NCBI GenBank assembly: GCA_916720015.1 | Contig: CAKAPZ010000018.1 | Location: 1-11,963, forward strand | Length of the DNA: 11,963 nt | Reading direction: 5' to 3' | Source of the DNA: an uncultured Atopobium sp. | Lineage (GTDB): Bacteria; Actinomycetota; Coriobacteriia; Coriobacteriales; Atopobiaceae | Shown here: piece after piece, positions 1-6,585 of the stretch | How positions within the stretch are numbered: position 1 is the first letter of the stretch | How the letters are laid out: every line of letters begins with the position of its first letter | Program-made: the position numbers and the translations under genes | Notes under the pieces: generated by a model | Seen by the model: only the letters and a program-made list of their open reading frames with translations | What the model was told of the DNA's origin: nothing | Databases searched by the model: none

Positions 1-77
1 TAAAAACCACTATCCAGCGCGTTTGGATTTTGGTCCTTACTAGGGTCTTCTCGTTTGTAAAGCAATACATAAAAGGT

Positions 78-105
78 AAAACGGCATCTCAGGTGCCGTT
101 TTTTT
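78..105 (+). terminator. Rho-independent terminator of an upstream unit
   Basis: A perfect 9-bp stem (AAAACGGCA at 78-86 pairing with TGCCGTTTT at 94-102) encloses a 7-nt loop, and the T run continues to 105. It points rightwards and must end a transcript entering from before the window. Positions 1-77 show no supportable gene; the TAA at position 1 could be the stop of a gene lying to the left, but nothing proves it. Confidence 0.8.
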
Positions 106-143
106 GTTAGATTGGCAGCCTTTAACAATCTTCTAAAGTTATT

Positions 144-182
144 ATGTTCAAAATATGTTCATACTTGTATAAATTTGAACAT
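144..182 (+). promoter_or_regulatory. Candidate promoter with operator half-sites before the lic operon
   Basis: ATGTTCAAA at 144-152 is the exact inverted copy of TTTGAACAT at 174-182, and a third half-site ATGTTCA lies at 155-161. Between them is an AT-rich -10-like TATAAA (168-173). TGTTCA at 145-150 stands 17 bp upstream of it as a weak -35 (3 of 6 consensus bases). A protein bound to these half-sites would cover the core promoter, so repression is the natural reading. The first gene downstream carries an N-terminal winged HTH and is the obvious candidate ligand, but that is inference. The repeats are certain; the promoter call is moderate. Confidence 0.5.
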
Positions 183-191
183 AGGAGTATT

Positions 192-233
192 ATGACTGAA
201 GGAAATTGGTATGGAAGTTTATTTCGCAGTTAA
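192..233 (+). CDS. Possible 13-codon leader ORF upstream of the licCA fusion
   Basis: ATG at 192 follows AGGAG (183-187) with a 4-nt spacer and opens a 13-codon frame reading MTEGNWYGSLFRS before TAA at 231-233. It lies between the putative promoter and the GTG start of the fusion gene at 256, and it overlaps the alternative ATG at 211 in another frame. It could be a regulatory leader peptide or a chance ORF. The ribosome-binding site is as good as that of the main gene, which is the only positive argument. No known peptide is recognised. Confidence 0.25.
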   Translation: MTEGNWYGSLFRS

Positions 234-255
234 TTGGTCTTCATTTGGAGGAACC

Positions 256-2046
256 GTGGCATTAACAAATAACGTGTTTTCTGTATTAAAAACCATTGCT
301 CTTTCTGACGAGAAGCTCAATCAGAGACAGCTTGCAGAAGAGACTGAGCTTTCTTTAGGATCAGTTAATTCAGCAGTTAAAACGCTTGAAGACCAGGGTC
401 TTATTGAAGAAGGACTCATTACACCAAAGGGTCTTGAAGCTCTGAAACCTTATGAGGTTAAGAATGCCATTATTATGGCAGCTGGTCTGTCTTCTCGCTT
501 TGCCCCTATTTCATATGAGAAGCCCAAGGGTGTTCTGAAGGTTCGTGGAGAAGTTCTGATTGAGCGTCAGATTCATCAGCTGCTTGAAGCTGGTATTACT
601 GACATCACCGTTGTTGTGGGTTATAAGAAGGAGTACTTCTTCTATTTGGAGGAGAAGTATGGCGTCAAGATTATTGTTAATCCAGATTACGCAACAAGAA
701 ATAACAACTCCACGCTTTGGTATGTAAAAGACCAGCTTGATAATACGTATATCTGCTCGTCAGATGACTACTTTACTCAGAATCCATTTGAACACTATGT
801 CTATGAGGCCTATTACTCAGCAACGTATGTTGCAGGAGAAACTGATGAGTGGTGCCTTAAAGAAGGACGTGGTGGACGTATTACTGGCGTAGAAATTGGC
901 GGTTCAAATTCTTGGATTATGCTTGGTCACGTCTATTTTGACAGGCAATTCTCAAAGAAGTTTGTAGACATTCTTGAGGCTGTCTACGACAAACCAGAAA
1001 CCGTTGATATGCTCTGGGAAGAGATTTACGTCCGCCACATCAAAGAGCTTTCCATGACCATTAAAAAGTATCCTGATGGCGTTATTTACGAGTTTGATTC
1101 CCTTGATGAGCTTCGTCAGTTTGACCCAGCGTTTATTGAGAACATCGACTCAGAGATTTTTGACAACATTGTTTCGGTGCTTCATTGCCAGAAGAAGGAT
1201 ATCCACGGTTTCTATCCTCTAAAACAAGGACTTACCAATTTATCTGCTCACTTTATTGTGGGATATGGTGATGATGCTCAGGAGTATGTCTATAGACATC
1301 CTGGTGTTGGTACCGAGAAACTTGTTGATCGTGCAGCTGAAGAGGCTGGTCTTCGACTTGCTCGTGAGCTTGGCCTAGACAGTACCTTTATTTACGAGGA
1401 CCAAAAAGAGGGTTGGAAGATTTCCAAGTTTGTGAAAAACGCTCAGAATCTTGATCCTCATAACCCTGAGCAGCTCAAGCGCGCAATGGAGATGGGTAAT
1501 AAATTGCACCATAGCGGCGCCTCGCTCAATCGCTCTTTTGACTTTGTCAACGAGGGTCTTAATTACGAGAAACTCCTGCTTGAAGAGGGTCCTATTGAGA
1601 TTCCTGGCTATTATGAGCTTCGCGAGAAGGTCTTGCGCTTGAAGAAGTATGCTGACGCTGATCAGTATCCAGTTGTTATTTCTCACAATGATTTCTTCTA
1701 TCTGAATTTCTTGATTGACGAGGCTGGTACCTACAGCCTTATTGACTGGGAATATGCAGGCATGTCAGATGAGGCAAATGACTTTGGTACTTTTACGGTT
1801 TGCTGTGAGCTTACTGACGATGAGGCAAATGCTGCTATTGATTATTACTTTGGACAAGAGGCAACGTTTGAGCAGCGTAGGCACTTCTGGAGCTATGTAG
1901 TCTTTGCTGGTTGGTGCTGGTATCTCTGGTCTCTGGTCAAGGAAGCAGAGGGCGAGAACGTAGGCGAGTGGTTCTTTATTTATTATCGCTACGCTGCAAA
2001 CAATATTGACCGCGTGCTTTCTTGGTACGAAGAGATTCAGAACTAA
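256..2046 (+). CDS. Winged HTH-phosphocholine cytidylyltransferase-choline kinase fusion (LicC-LicA type)
   Basis: This protein probably catalyses both cytosolic activation steps of phosphorylcholine decoration: choline to phosphocholine, then phosphocholine plus CTP to CDP-choline. Three parts are visible (numbered from GTG 256, 596 aa). Residues about 5-65 form a winged helix-turn-helix (helices around Q23-E45). Residues about 70-300 form a LicC-like nucleotidyltransferase with M74-AAGLSSRF, the E-K-P-K91 motif, VGYKKEYF and a VD-W-E-like segment near the end. Residues about 320-585 form a LicA-like kinase with the catalytic H477-N-D479...N484 and metal-binding D497-W-E499. GTG 256 is preferred because GGAGG (247-251) stands 4 nt before it; the longer frame from ATG 211 (611 aa) has a weaker site and adds 15 residues before the HTH. 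licB follows 17 nt after the stop. In pneumococcus LicC and LicA are separate and no HTH is attached. Choline could be replaced by ethanolamine or another amino alcohol. Confidence 0.85.
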   Translation: MALTNNVFSVLKTIALSDEKLNQRQLAEETELSLGSVNSAVKTLEDQGLIEEGLITPKGLEALKPYEVKNAIIMAAGLSSRFAPISYEKPKGVLKVRGEVLIERQIHQLLEAGITDITVVVGYKKEYFFYLEEKYGVKIIVNPDYATRNNNSTLWYVKDQLDNTYICSSDDYFTQNPFEHYVYEAYYSATYVAGETDEWCLKEGRGGRITGVEIGGSNSWIMLGHVYFDRQFSKKFVDILEAVYDKPETVDMLWEEIYVRHIKELSMTIKKYPDGVIYEFDSLDELRQFDPAFIENIDSEIFDNIVSVLHCQKKDIHGFYPLKQGLTNLSAHFIVGYGDDAQEYVYRHPGVGTEKLVDRAAEEAGLRLARELGLDSTFIYEDQKEGWKISKFVKNAQNLDPHNPEQLKRAMEMGNKLHHSGASLNRSFDFVNEGLNYEKLLLEEGPIEIPGYYELREKVLRLKKYADADQYPVVISHNDFFYLNFLIDEAGTYSLIDWEYAGMSDEANDFGTFTVCCELTDDEANAAIDYYFGQEATFEQRRHFWSYVVFAGWCWYLWSLVKEAEGENVGEWFFIYYRYAANNIDRVLSWYEEIQN

Positions 2047-2063
2047 GAGTAAAAGGGGAAATA

Positions 2064-3011
2064 ATGCAATATGGTTTATTAAGCGGTATTCTTTGGGCAG
2101 TTGATACCGTTATCCTTGGTGTTGCTCTTGGTATGAGCCCCTATGTTGATTCCGCTCAGGCATCCTTTGCCAGTGCATTTATGCATGACTTTTTTGCTGC
2201 GGCTATTCTTCTTGTCATGATGGGACGTAAGGGTAGGCTGAGGGATACCCTTGAAGCTGCAAAAACTAAGAGCGGTCGTGTTGTTATGCTTGGCGCTCTT
2301 TTGGGCGGACCAATTGGCATGAGTGGTTACCTTGCTGCTATTAATACCATTGGACCTGGTTACACCGCTGCTATTTCAGCTTTCTATCCTGCAGTTGGTT
2401 CGGTTTTGGCATGGCTTTTGCTCAAAGAAAAGATGAACTTAAAGCAAGTCATTGCTCTTATCGTGGCTCTTGTCGGCGTCATGGTTATTGGTGTATCCAC
2501 CGCTGCAGGAGAAGGTAACGGAAATGTTCTTGTTGGAATCTTAGGCGTTATTGCCTGTGTCTTTGGCTGGGGCTCTGAGGCAGTTATTTTGGCCTGGGGT
2601 ATGCAAGACGATGCTGTTGATAACGAGACTGCACTTCAGATTAGGGAAACTACCTCTGCGTTTGCTTATGGCCTTATTATCTTGCCTCTCGCAGGCTCTG
2701 TAGAGTTTGCAAGCCAGGTTGCAGTAACTCCTGCTAATGGCGTTGTCTTTATTGCTGCTCTTGCAGGTACCGCCTCATATCTCTTCTACTACAAGGCAAT
2801 TGACGCCATTGGCGCTTCTCGCGGTATGGCACTGAACATTTCTTACTCTGCGTGGTCGGTCATTTTTGCAGCTCTTGCAGGTATTATTTTGCCGGCAATT
2901 ATGCCAGAAGCAATTCCTTCTCCTTTGACGGTAATTTGCTGCATTGTCATTATTGTAGGAACCGTTCTTTCAGCTACTCCAGACTGGAGTGAGCTCTTTA
3001 ATAAAGAGTAG
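2064..3011 (+). CDS. licB: LicB-like choline permease (DMT/EamA superfamily)
   Basis: An integral membrane permease, expected to import choline for the cytidylyltransferase/kinase encoded just upstream. The 315-aa protein is hydrophobic almost throughout, with about ten membrane segments in two EamA-like halves. It shares blocks with pneumococcal LicB as I remember that protein: GLLSGILW at the N-terminus, GGPIGM at 81-86, SAFYPAV near 109, FGWGSEA mid-protein and ALNISYSAWSV in the last third. ATG 2064 is chosen because AGGGG (2054-2058) precedes it by 5 nt; the same frame stays open upstream to 2022 inside licCA without a good ribosome site. It is the second gene of the operon and is followed by a terminator. 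The permease family is certain; choline as substrate rests on context and similarity. Confidence 0.82.
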   Translation: MQYGLLSGILWAVDTVILGVALGMSPYVDSAQASFASAFMHDFFAAAILLVMMGRKGRLRDTLEAAKTKSGRVVMLGALLGGPIGMSGYLAAINTIGPGYTAAISAFYPAVGSVLAWLLLKEKMNLKQVIALIVALVGVMVIGVSTAAGEGNGNVLVGILGVIACVFGWGSEAVILAWGMQDDAVDNETALQIRETTSAFAYGLIILPLAGSVEFASQVAVTPANGVVFIAALAGTASYLFYYKAIDAIGASRGMALNISYSAWSVIFAALAGIILPAIMPEAIPSPLTVICCIVIIVGTVLSATPDWSELFNKE

Positions 3012-3033
3012 GTTAGCTTTATCCAAACAAACT

Positions 3034-3069
3034 AAAAAGACCCGTAGCTGTTGAGCTGCGGGTCTTTTT
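3034..3069. terminator. Bidirectional intrinsic terminator between licB and the convergent glycosyltransferase
   Basis: AAAAAGACCCG (3034-3044) pairs perfectly with CGGGTCTTTTT (3059-3069), and the stem continues through a G-T pair and AGC/GCT to a 6-nt loop (15 bp in all). The A run on one side and T run on the other make it functional on both strands, which fits the convergent genes licB (ends 3011) and the glycosyltransferase (ends 3089). Confidence 0.92.
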
Positions 3070-3088
3070 GTGTAGAGAACAGATAGAG

Positions 3089-3892
3089 TTAGCCGTTACT
3101 CTTCTGGCCGCTCTTATAGGCCATGTTAATGAGCTTGGCCACAGGAGTTGGCCAGAACTTCTTGAGCATCTCAAGGTCCTCCTTTTCACGACGATTGTCG
3201 TGAATAAGGTGGCTGGTTTCAGAGTCTTCATGAATGCGGTGAAGCATCAGTACACGGGTGTCGTACAAGAAATCACCCTCACGCTTACTGATTGCTTCCC
3301 ATGCTTCCCAGTCTAGGTTAGAGCCAAACCCAGCTTTGAAGACAGGAACCTCAAGATTAGGGAGGACTAGCGTGGTGCTTGGACAGCAAATGGCACAGCC
3401 TAATTCAAGCGCACGACGTTTAGCCCATGCTTTACCTGCATTTTCTGGCTTTGAGAGTGAGTACAAGAGACGACGCTTTACCTTAAGCAGACGATTCTCA
3501 AGAACTTCTTCGCCGTCGCGCAGCTCTCCGTAATTGGTGAAGTAAATCAGTGGGCGAGAAGAACTATTTACACGTTCAAGCATGTTCTCTGCATAAGAAG
3601 GCTTATACAAGTCATCTTGGTGAGCGATGGTTACCAATGGAGTTGTACAAACGCTCACGGCAAAGTTCCAGTCGCCAGCAATGCCTCCGGGACCGGGATT
3701 AACGTGCATGGGAATGTTGTACTTCTCGCAAAGAGACTGAATCAGTTCATTTGGTGTTGAAGTAGCCAAAAGAATATTCGTAGACAGAGTCTGCTCCTTG
3801 AGCGAGAGAATGCACTCTTCTAGATAGGGGCTCTCGCCATATGCGCAGACAGCAAACGTGTGATCCTGAGGTGTATACATTGCTACATCCAA
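3089..3892 (-). CDS. Family 2 glycosyltransferase in the lic cluster
   Basis: A cytosolic or membrane-associated GT-A fold glycosyltransferase, likely adding a sugar to the glycan that receives phosphocholine; donor and acceptor cannot be read from the sequence. The 267-aa protein begins with a typical GT2 strand (FAVCAYGESPYLEECILSL, residues 13-31). It has G-D-W-N76 in the nucleotide-binding half and the metal-binding acidic motif H91-Q-D-D94; a C-terminal LHRIHEDSET stretch may be catalytic. There is no membrane segment. The start is TTG at 3892: GGAG (complement of 3901-3904) lies 8 nt upstream and a TATAAT box fits that 5' end. The in-frame ATG at 3880 has no ribosome site of its own. 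It is transcribed away from licD and towards licB, splitting the lic genes into two transcription units. Confidence 0.8.
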   Translation of the reverse strand: MDVAMYTPQDHTFAVCAYGESPYLEECILSLKEQTLSTNILLATSTPNELIQSLCEKYNIPMHVNPGPGGIAGDWNFAVSVCTTPLVTIAHQDDLYKPSYAENMLERVNSSSRPLIYFTNYGELRDGEEVLENRLLKVKRRLLYSLSKPENAGKAWAKRRALELGCAICCPSTTLVLPNLEVPVFKAGFGSNLDWEAWEAISKREGDFLYDTRVLMLHRIHEDSETSHLIHDNRREKEDLEMLKKFWPTPVAKLINMAYKSGQKSNG

Positions 3893-3914
3893 TCGATTAG
3901 CTCCGATGTCTAGT

Positions 3915-3943
3915 ATTATAAGAATGTTATCGGACGATGGCGA
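3915..3943 (-). promoter_or_regulatory. Candidate promoter for the minus-strand glycosyltransferase, in a compact divergent region
   Basis: On the minus strand a perfect TATAAT (complement of 3915-3920) is preceded, after 17 bp, by TCGCCA (complement of 3938-3943), which matches 4 of 6 bases of the -35 consensus. Transcription would start near 3908, giving a leader of about 16 nt that carries the GGAG site and supports the TTG start. The plus strand reads TATTATAAG here, so the licD promoter may share the same AT-rich core, but I see no good -35 for it. Only 51 bp separate the two divergent genes. Confidence 0.45.
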
Positions 3944-4879
3944 ATGGGAGCCTTTGTGGAGTCTGACGGATATAAGACATACGAGAACCCCGATGAGCTA
4001 AGAAAGATTCAGATTCTTTCTACGCTTTTGATGGATGAGCTTGATCGCGTCTGTACAGAGCTTGGTATTTCGTATCAGGCGTACGGCGGAACTGCTATTG
4101 GAGCTGTGAGGCACAAAGGCTTTATTCCTTGGGATGATGATGTAGATATCTCGATGTTCCGCGAGGACTATGAAATCTTTTTGGAGAAGGCACCGGCACT
4201 TCTTCGTCCAGATTTTTGCATTCAAAACGGAAGAAAAGACAATTTCTTTCCAGCAGTTAATACAAACCTCTCTTTAAAGGGAACAGTTTGCGTCCCTGAC
4301 GAGTTTATGACCTGCCCTTTTACTTACGCTATCTCAATTGGAATTTTCCCCTTTGATAAAATTCCGGCGGATCCAAAGAAGCTGGCTAAGATTAAGCGCC
4401 AAACATGGTTCTGGGGACGCTTGAACTTCCTGCTGGTTACTCCAACACCTCGCGTGCCTTTAGTTGGCTGGAAAAAGAAAGTTGCTCTTGCAGGATGCTT
4501 TGTCATTCATCACGCCTTGAAGCTTTTTAGGGTTTCATCTGCGTACATTCAACGTAAATGGGATCAGGCAGCACGTGCTGCAGAGGGCGAGAATACCACT
4601 CATTACGCAAGTTTTGTTGAACCTGATCCAGAGAACTGGTCAATGGACAAAGAGGATGTATTTCCAATGGTTCGCGTTCCTTTTGAGGACATTACCACTA
4701 CGCTTCCAAAGGAATATGACAAGCTTTTAACCAGGGGATACGGGGATTATATGCAGCTTCCTCCAGAGAAGGATCGTAAAAACCATCATCCTGGTGCGCT
4801 TGATTTTGGTAAGTGGAAAGATGTAGACGTTACTAAAGGAAGCCGTCAGGCATTTGAAGACTTTGGTCAGAAAAGCTAA
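3944..4879 (+). CDS. licD: LicD-family phosphocholine transferase
   Basis: LicD proteins transfer phosphocholine from CDP-choline to a sugar of a surface glycan precursor at the cytosolic face of the membrane. The family signature is clear: GGTAIGAVRHKGF (48-60) followed by P62-W63-D64-D65-D66-V-D68, the acidic cluster typical of this nucleotidyltransferase-like fold. At 311 aa it is about the usual length. The start is uncertain: ATG 3944 has only a weak upstream site, while GTG 3956 (4 codons later) has GGGAG (3946-3950) 5 nt before it and may be the true start. Only one LicD paralogue is present here, whereas pneumococcus has two. The flippase gene begins 2 nt after its stop, so the two are surely co-transcribed and probably translationally coupled. 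LicD-like proteins can also transfer other phospho-substituents; the neighbouring licCA and licB favour choline. Confidence 0.88.
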   Translation: MGAFVESDGYKTYENPDELRKIQILSTLLMDELDRVCTELGISYQAYGGTAIGAVRHKGFIPWDDDVDISMFREDYEIFLEKAPALLRPDFCIQNGRKDNFFPAVNTNLSLKGTVCVPDEFMTCPFTYAISIGIFPFDKIPADPKKLAKIKRQTWFWGRLNFLLVTPTPRVPLVGWKKKVALAGCFVIHHALKLFRVSSAYIQRKWDQAARAAEGENTTHYASFVEPDPENWSMDKEDVFPMVRVPFEDITTTLPKEYDKLLTRGYGDYMQLPPEKDRKNHHPGALDFGKWKDVDVTKGSRQAFEDFGQKS

Positions 4880-4881
4880 CT

Positions 4882-6132
4882 ATGACTATTGATACTTCTG
4901 CGGAACAGCTTAAGAAAAACTACTTTTGGAATACGCTTGGTTCTTTAATGAACGCTGCCTCAACAGTGCTTATGTTGATGGTGGTTACACGTACCATGGG
5001 AGCTGCTGCCGGTGGTGTTTTCTCGCTTGCGTATGCTGTGGCTCAGCAGCTTATGGTTATTGGTCACTTTGAAATTAGGACGTATCAGGTTACCGATACA
5101 GAAGAAGTGTTCTCGTTTGGTGTGTATCTTGCGGCACGAATCATCACAACTGGTTTGATGGTTGCGGGAATCATCATCTTTACCCTGCAGTCCCAGGGAT
5201 TGAGCTACGAGGGAGTGCTGTATGCCCTCATTGCATCGCTTCGTTTATTTGACGTTGTAGAAGATGTTTTCCATGGCATGTTCCAACAACATGGTCGCTT
5301 AGATATTGCTGGTAGAGCATTCTTTTATCGTGTTCTTGCAACCGTTGTTGGCTTTGCAGTAGGCGTGCTTCTTACAAAGAACTTGCTTGTTGGCGCAGCT
5401 CTTTCTTTTGTTGCATCGCTGGTAGTTATGATTGCGCTTGTTATTCCTCCTACTAAGAAGATGGCAACGCTTAAGCCTACCTTTGACGTTAAGCAAATTA
5501 CAAAGCTGTTGGTTACCACCGCTCCATTATTTGCTGGTTCATTTTTGCTAACGTACGTTGTTGGTGCTCCTCGCTATGCACTGGGTGCTTTGAGTGATCA
5601 GGCGCTTCTTACGTTCTTTACGGCATTGGCCATGCCAGCCATGGTTATCAATCTTTTAAGTAACTTTGTCTTTAAGCCACTGCTCACTCAGATGGCCGAA
5701 TATTGGAATAATCAGCAAGACAAGCAGTTTGTGGGCCTGATTCTTAAAGGGTTTGCCGTAGTTGCCCTGGCTACTGTTGTTTCGATGGCTTTAGCTTGGC
5801 CATTGGGAGCTCCGGTTCTTGGACTTTTGTATGGTCTTGATTTTGAGCCATATAAGTTTGAGCTTTTGCTATTGCTCTTTGGTGGTCTGCTCAATGCTCT
5901 TACCGTTATTTTGTACTATGCCGTAGTAACTATGCGTAAGCAGGTTGCCGTCTTTGTAAGCTACGCTGCAGGTGCAGGCTTTGCTGCGCTTACCGGGGGA
6001 TGGTTTGTGGGCAATTTTGGCATCATGGGAGCGTGTGTGCTTTATGATGCTTCGCTTGCAATTCTCGCTCTGGTATTTGGCATTTTCTGCTTCTTGGGAT
6101 TTAAAGATCAAAAGAAAAAGTCCGCTGCGTAA
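4882..6132 (+). CDS. Polysaccharide/teichoic-acid flippase (MOP superfamily, TacF-like by context)
   Basis: A membrane exporter expected to flip lipid-linked glycan precursors carrying phosphocholine across the cytoplasmic membrane. The 416-aa protein has around twelve hydrophobic segments and the usual N-terminal flippase pattern: a K-K-N-Y-F-W-N-T-L-G-S segment before the first helix, then R-T-M-G followed by G-G-V-F-S-L-A-Y-A in the second. The loop HFEIRTYQVTD after the second helix fits the PST/Wzx-like branch. It lies 2 nt downstream of licD with no convincing ribosome site, suggesting coupled translation. In pneumococcus the flippase TacF also sits beside licD genes and is tied to choline-dependent export; the equivalence here is inferred from position and general similarity. 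Its last codons form the first arm of the terminator at 6115-6143. Confidence 0.82.
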   Translation: MTIDTSAEQLKKNYFWNTLGSLMNAASTVLMLMVVTRTMGAAAGGVFSLAYAVAQQLMVIGHFEIRTYQVTDTEEVFSFGVYLAARIITTGLMVAGIIIFTLQSQGLSYEGVLYALIASLRLFDVVEDVFHGMFQQHGRLDIAGRAFFYRVLATVVGFAVGVLLTKNLLVGAALSFVASLVVMIALVIPPTKKMATLKPTFDVKQITKLLVTTAPLFAGSFLLTYVVGAPRYALGALSDQALLTFFTALAMPAMVINLLSNFVFKPLLTQMAEYWNNQQDKQFVGLILKGFAVVALATVVSMALAWPLGAPVLGLLYGLDFEPYKFELLLLLFGGLLNALTVILYYAVVTMRKQVAVFVSYAAGAGFAALTGGWFVGNFGIMGACVLYDASLAILALVFGIFCFLGFKDQKKKSAA

Positions 6133-6143
6133 GCGGACTTTTT
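6115..6143. terminator. Intrinsic terminator overlapping the flippase stop codon
   Basis: AAAAAGTCCGCT (6115-6126) pairs perfectly with AGCGGACTTTTT (6132-6143) around a 5-nt loop. The last sense codons and the TAA (6130-6132) of the flippase gene lie in the hairpin. Runs of A and T on either side allow it to work on both strands, serving also the convergent DUF2304 gene that ends at 6190. Confidence 0.9.
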
Positions 6144-6167
6144 AAGATATTGCCTGTGTGAGCGTGC

Positions 6168-6183
6168 CGTCAGAGAGCTGACG
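6168..6183. repeat. Small inverted repeat after the DUF2304 gene
   Basis: CGTCAG (6168-6173) and CTGACG (6178-6183) form a 6-bp stem with a 4-nt loop just past the DUF2304 stop. There is no T run on either strand, so it is not a standard terminator by itself; it may protect the 3' end of the mRNA or be incidental. Confidence 0.35.
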
Positions 6184-6189
6184 TGTCGT

Positions 6190-6576
6190 TTACACACGGG
6201 TACGCTGGTTTAGATCAGTTACAAAATCAAGGTTCTTCTCGTCACGTGCATCTTTATCACGCAGAGCAAGCTCACTAGAAAGCTGCTCAACCTTATAGGT
6301 GAGCTTAGAGATTGCGCAGGACTGATGGAAGAGCCTGATGAGGATCATCACAATAACCAGCAGCAAAACAAAGTTTGCAGGGCTCATAAAGCCAAACAGA
6401 CTTGAGAAGAAATAGGCAAGCTGAGGGATGAGCGCAAACAAAACAAGGATACCTGCTGAGACAACCCAATAGACTGAGTCGGAAATGCGAATCTTTGATT
6501 TGCGGACGCTATTGATGACAATGCCCATGGCAAAAAGGGCGCCAATAAGCAGCAGAATTCTCAGAACTAAAGTCAT
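6190..6576 (-). CDS. DUF2304 small membrane protein, partner of the adjacent glycosyltransferase
   Basis: A 128-aa membrane protein with three hydrophobic segments (about 1-21, 35-56 and 62-84) and a charged C-terminal tail (about 88-128) with heptad-like leucines, probably a short coiled coil in the cytosol. This layout is that of DUF2304. In group A Streptococcus the DUF2304 protein GacJ binds the glycosyltransferase GacI and boosts synthesis of undecaprenyl-phosphate-GlcNAc; the same gene pairing here suggests an equivalent accessory role. The start ATG at 6576 lies 9 nt after the stop of the glycosyltransferase, with AAGGTGA about 5 nt upstream, so the two are one operon. DUF2304 membership is inferred from topology, size and neighbour rather than from a search. 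Confidence 0.72.
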   Translation of the reverse strand: MTLVLRILLLIGALFAMGIVINSVRKSKIRISDSVYWVVSAGILVLFALIPQLAYFFSSLFGFMSPANFVLLLVIVMILIRLFHQSCAISKLTYKVEQLSSELALRDKDARDEKNLDFVTDLNQRTRV

Positions 6577-6585
6577 GGTGTCACC

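Noticed and set aside
1..77. A gene end or tRNA 3' end at the left edge
   Set aside because: Only a TAA at position 1 and a downstream terminator are seen; no cloverleaf or T-arm sequence and no readable frame can be supported.
2022..2063. Longer licB start inside the licCA gene
   Set aside because: The frame is open from 2022 but has no ribosome site there, and the 14 extra residues are charged and precede the expected first membrane helix, whereas ATG 2064 has AGGGG 5 nt upstream.
1944..4593. The 14-mer GCAGAGGGCGAGAA occurs at 1944-1957 and 4580-4593
   Set aside because: Both copies lie in the same codon frame within unrelated coding sequences (both encode A-E-G-E-N) with no flanking similarity, so a chance match from common codons is likelier than a repeat element.
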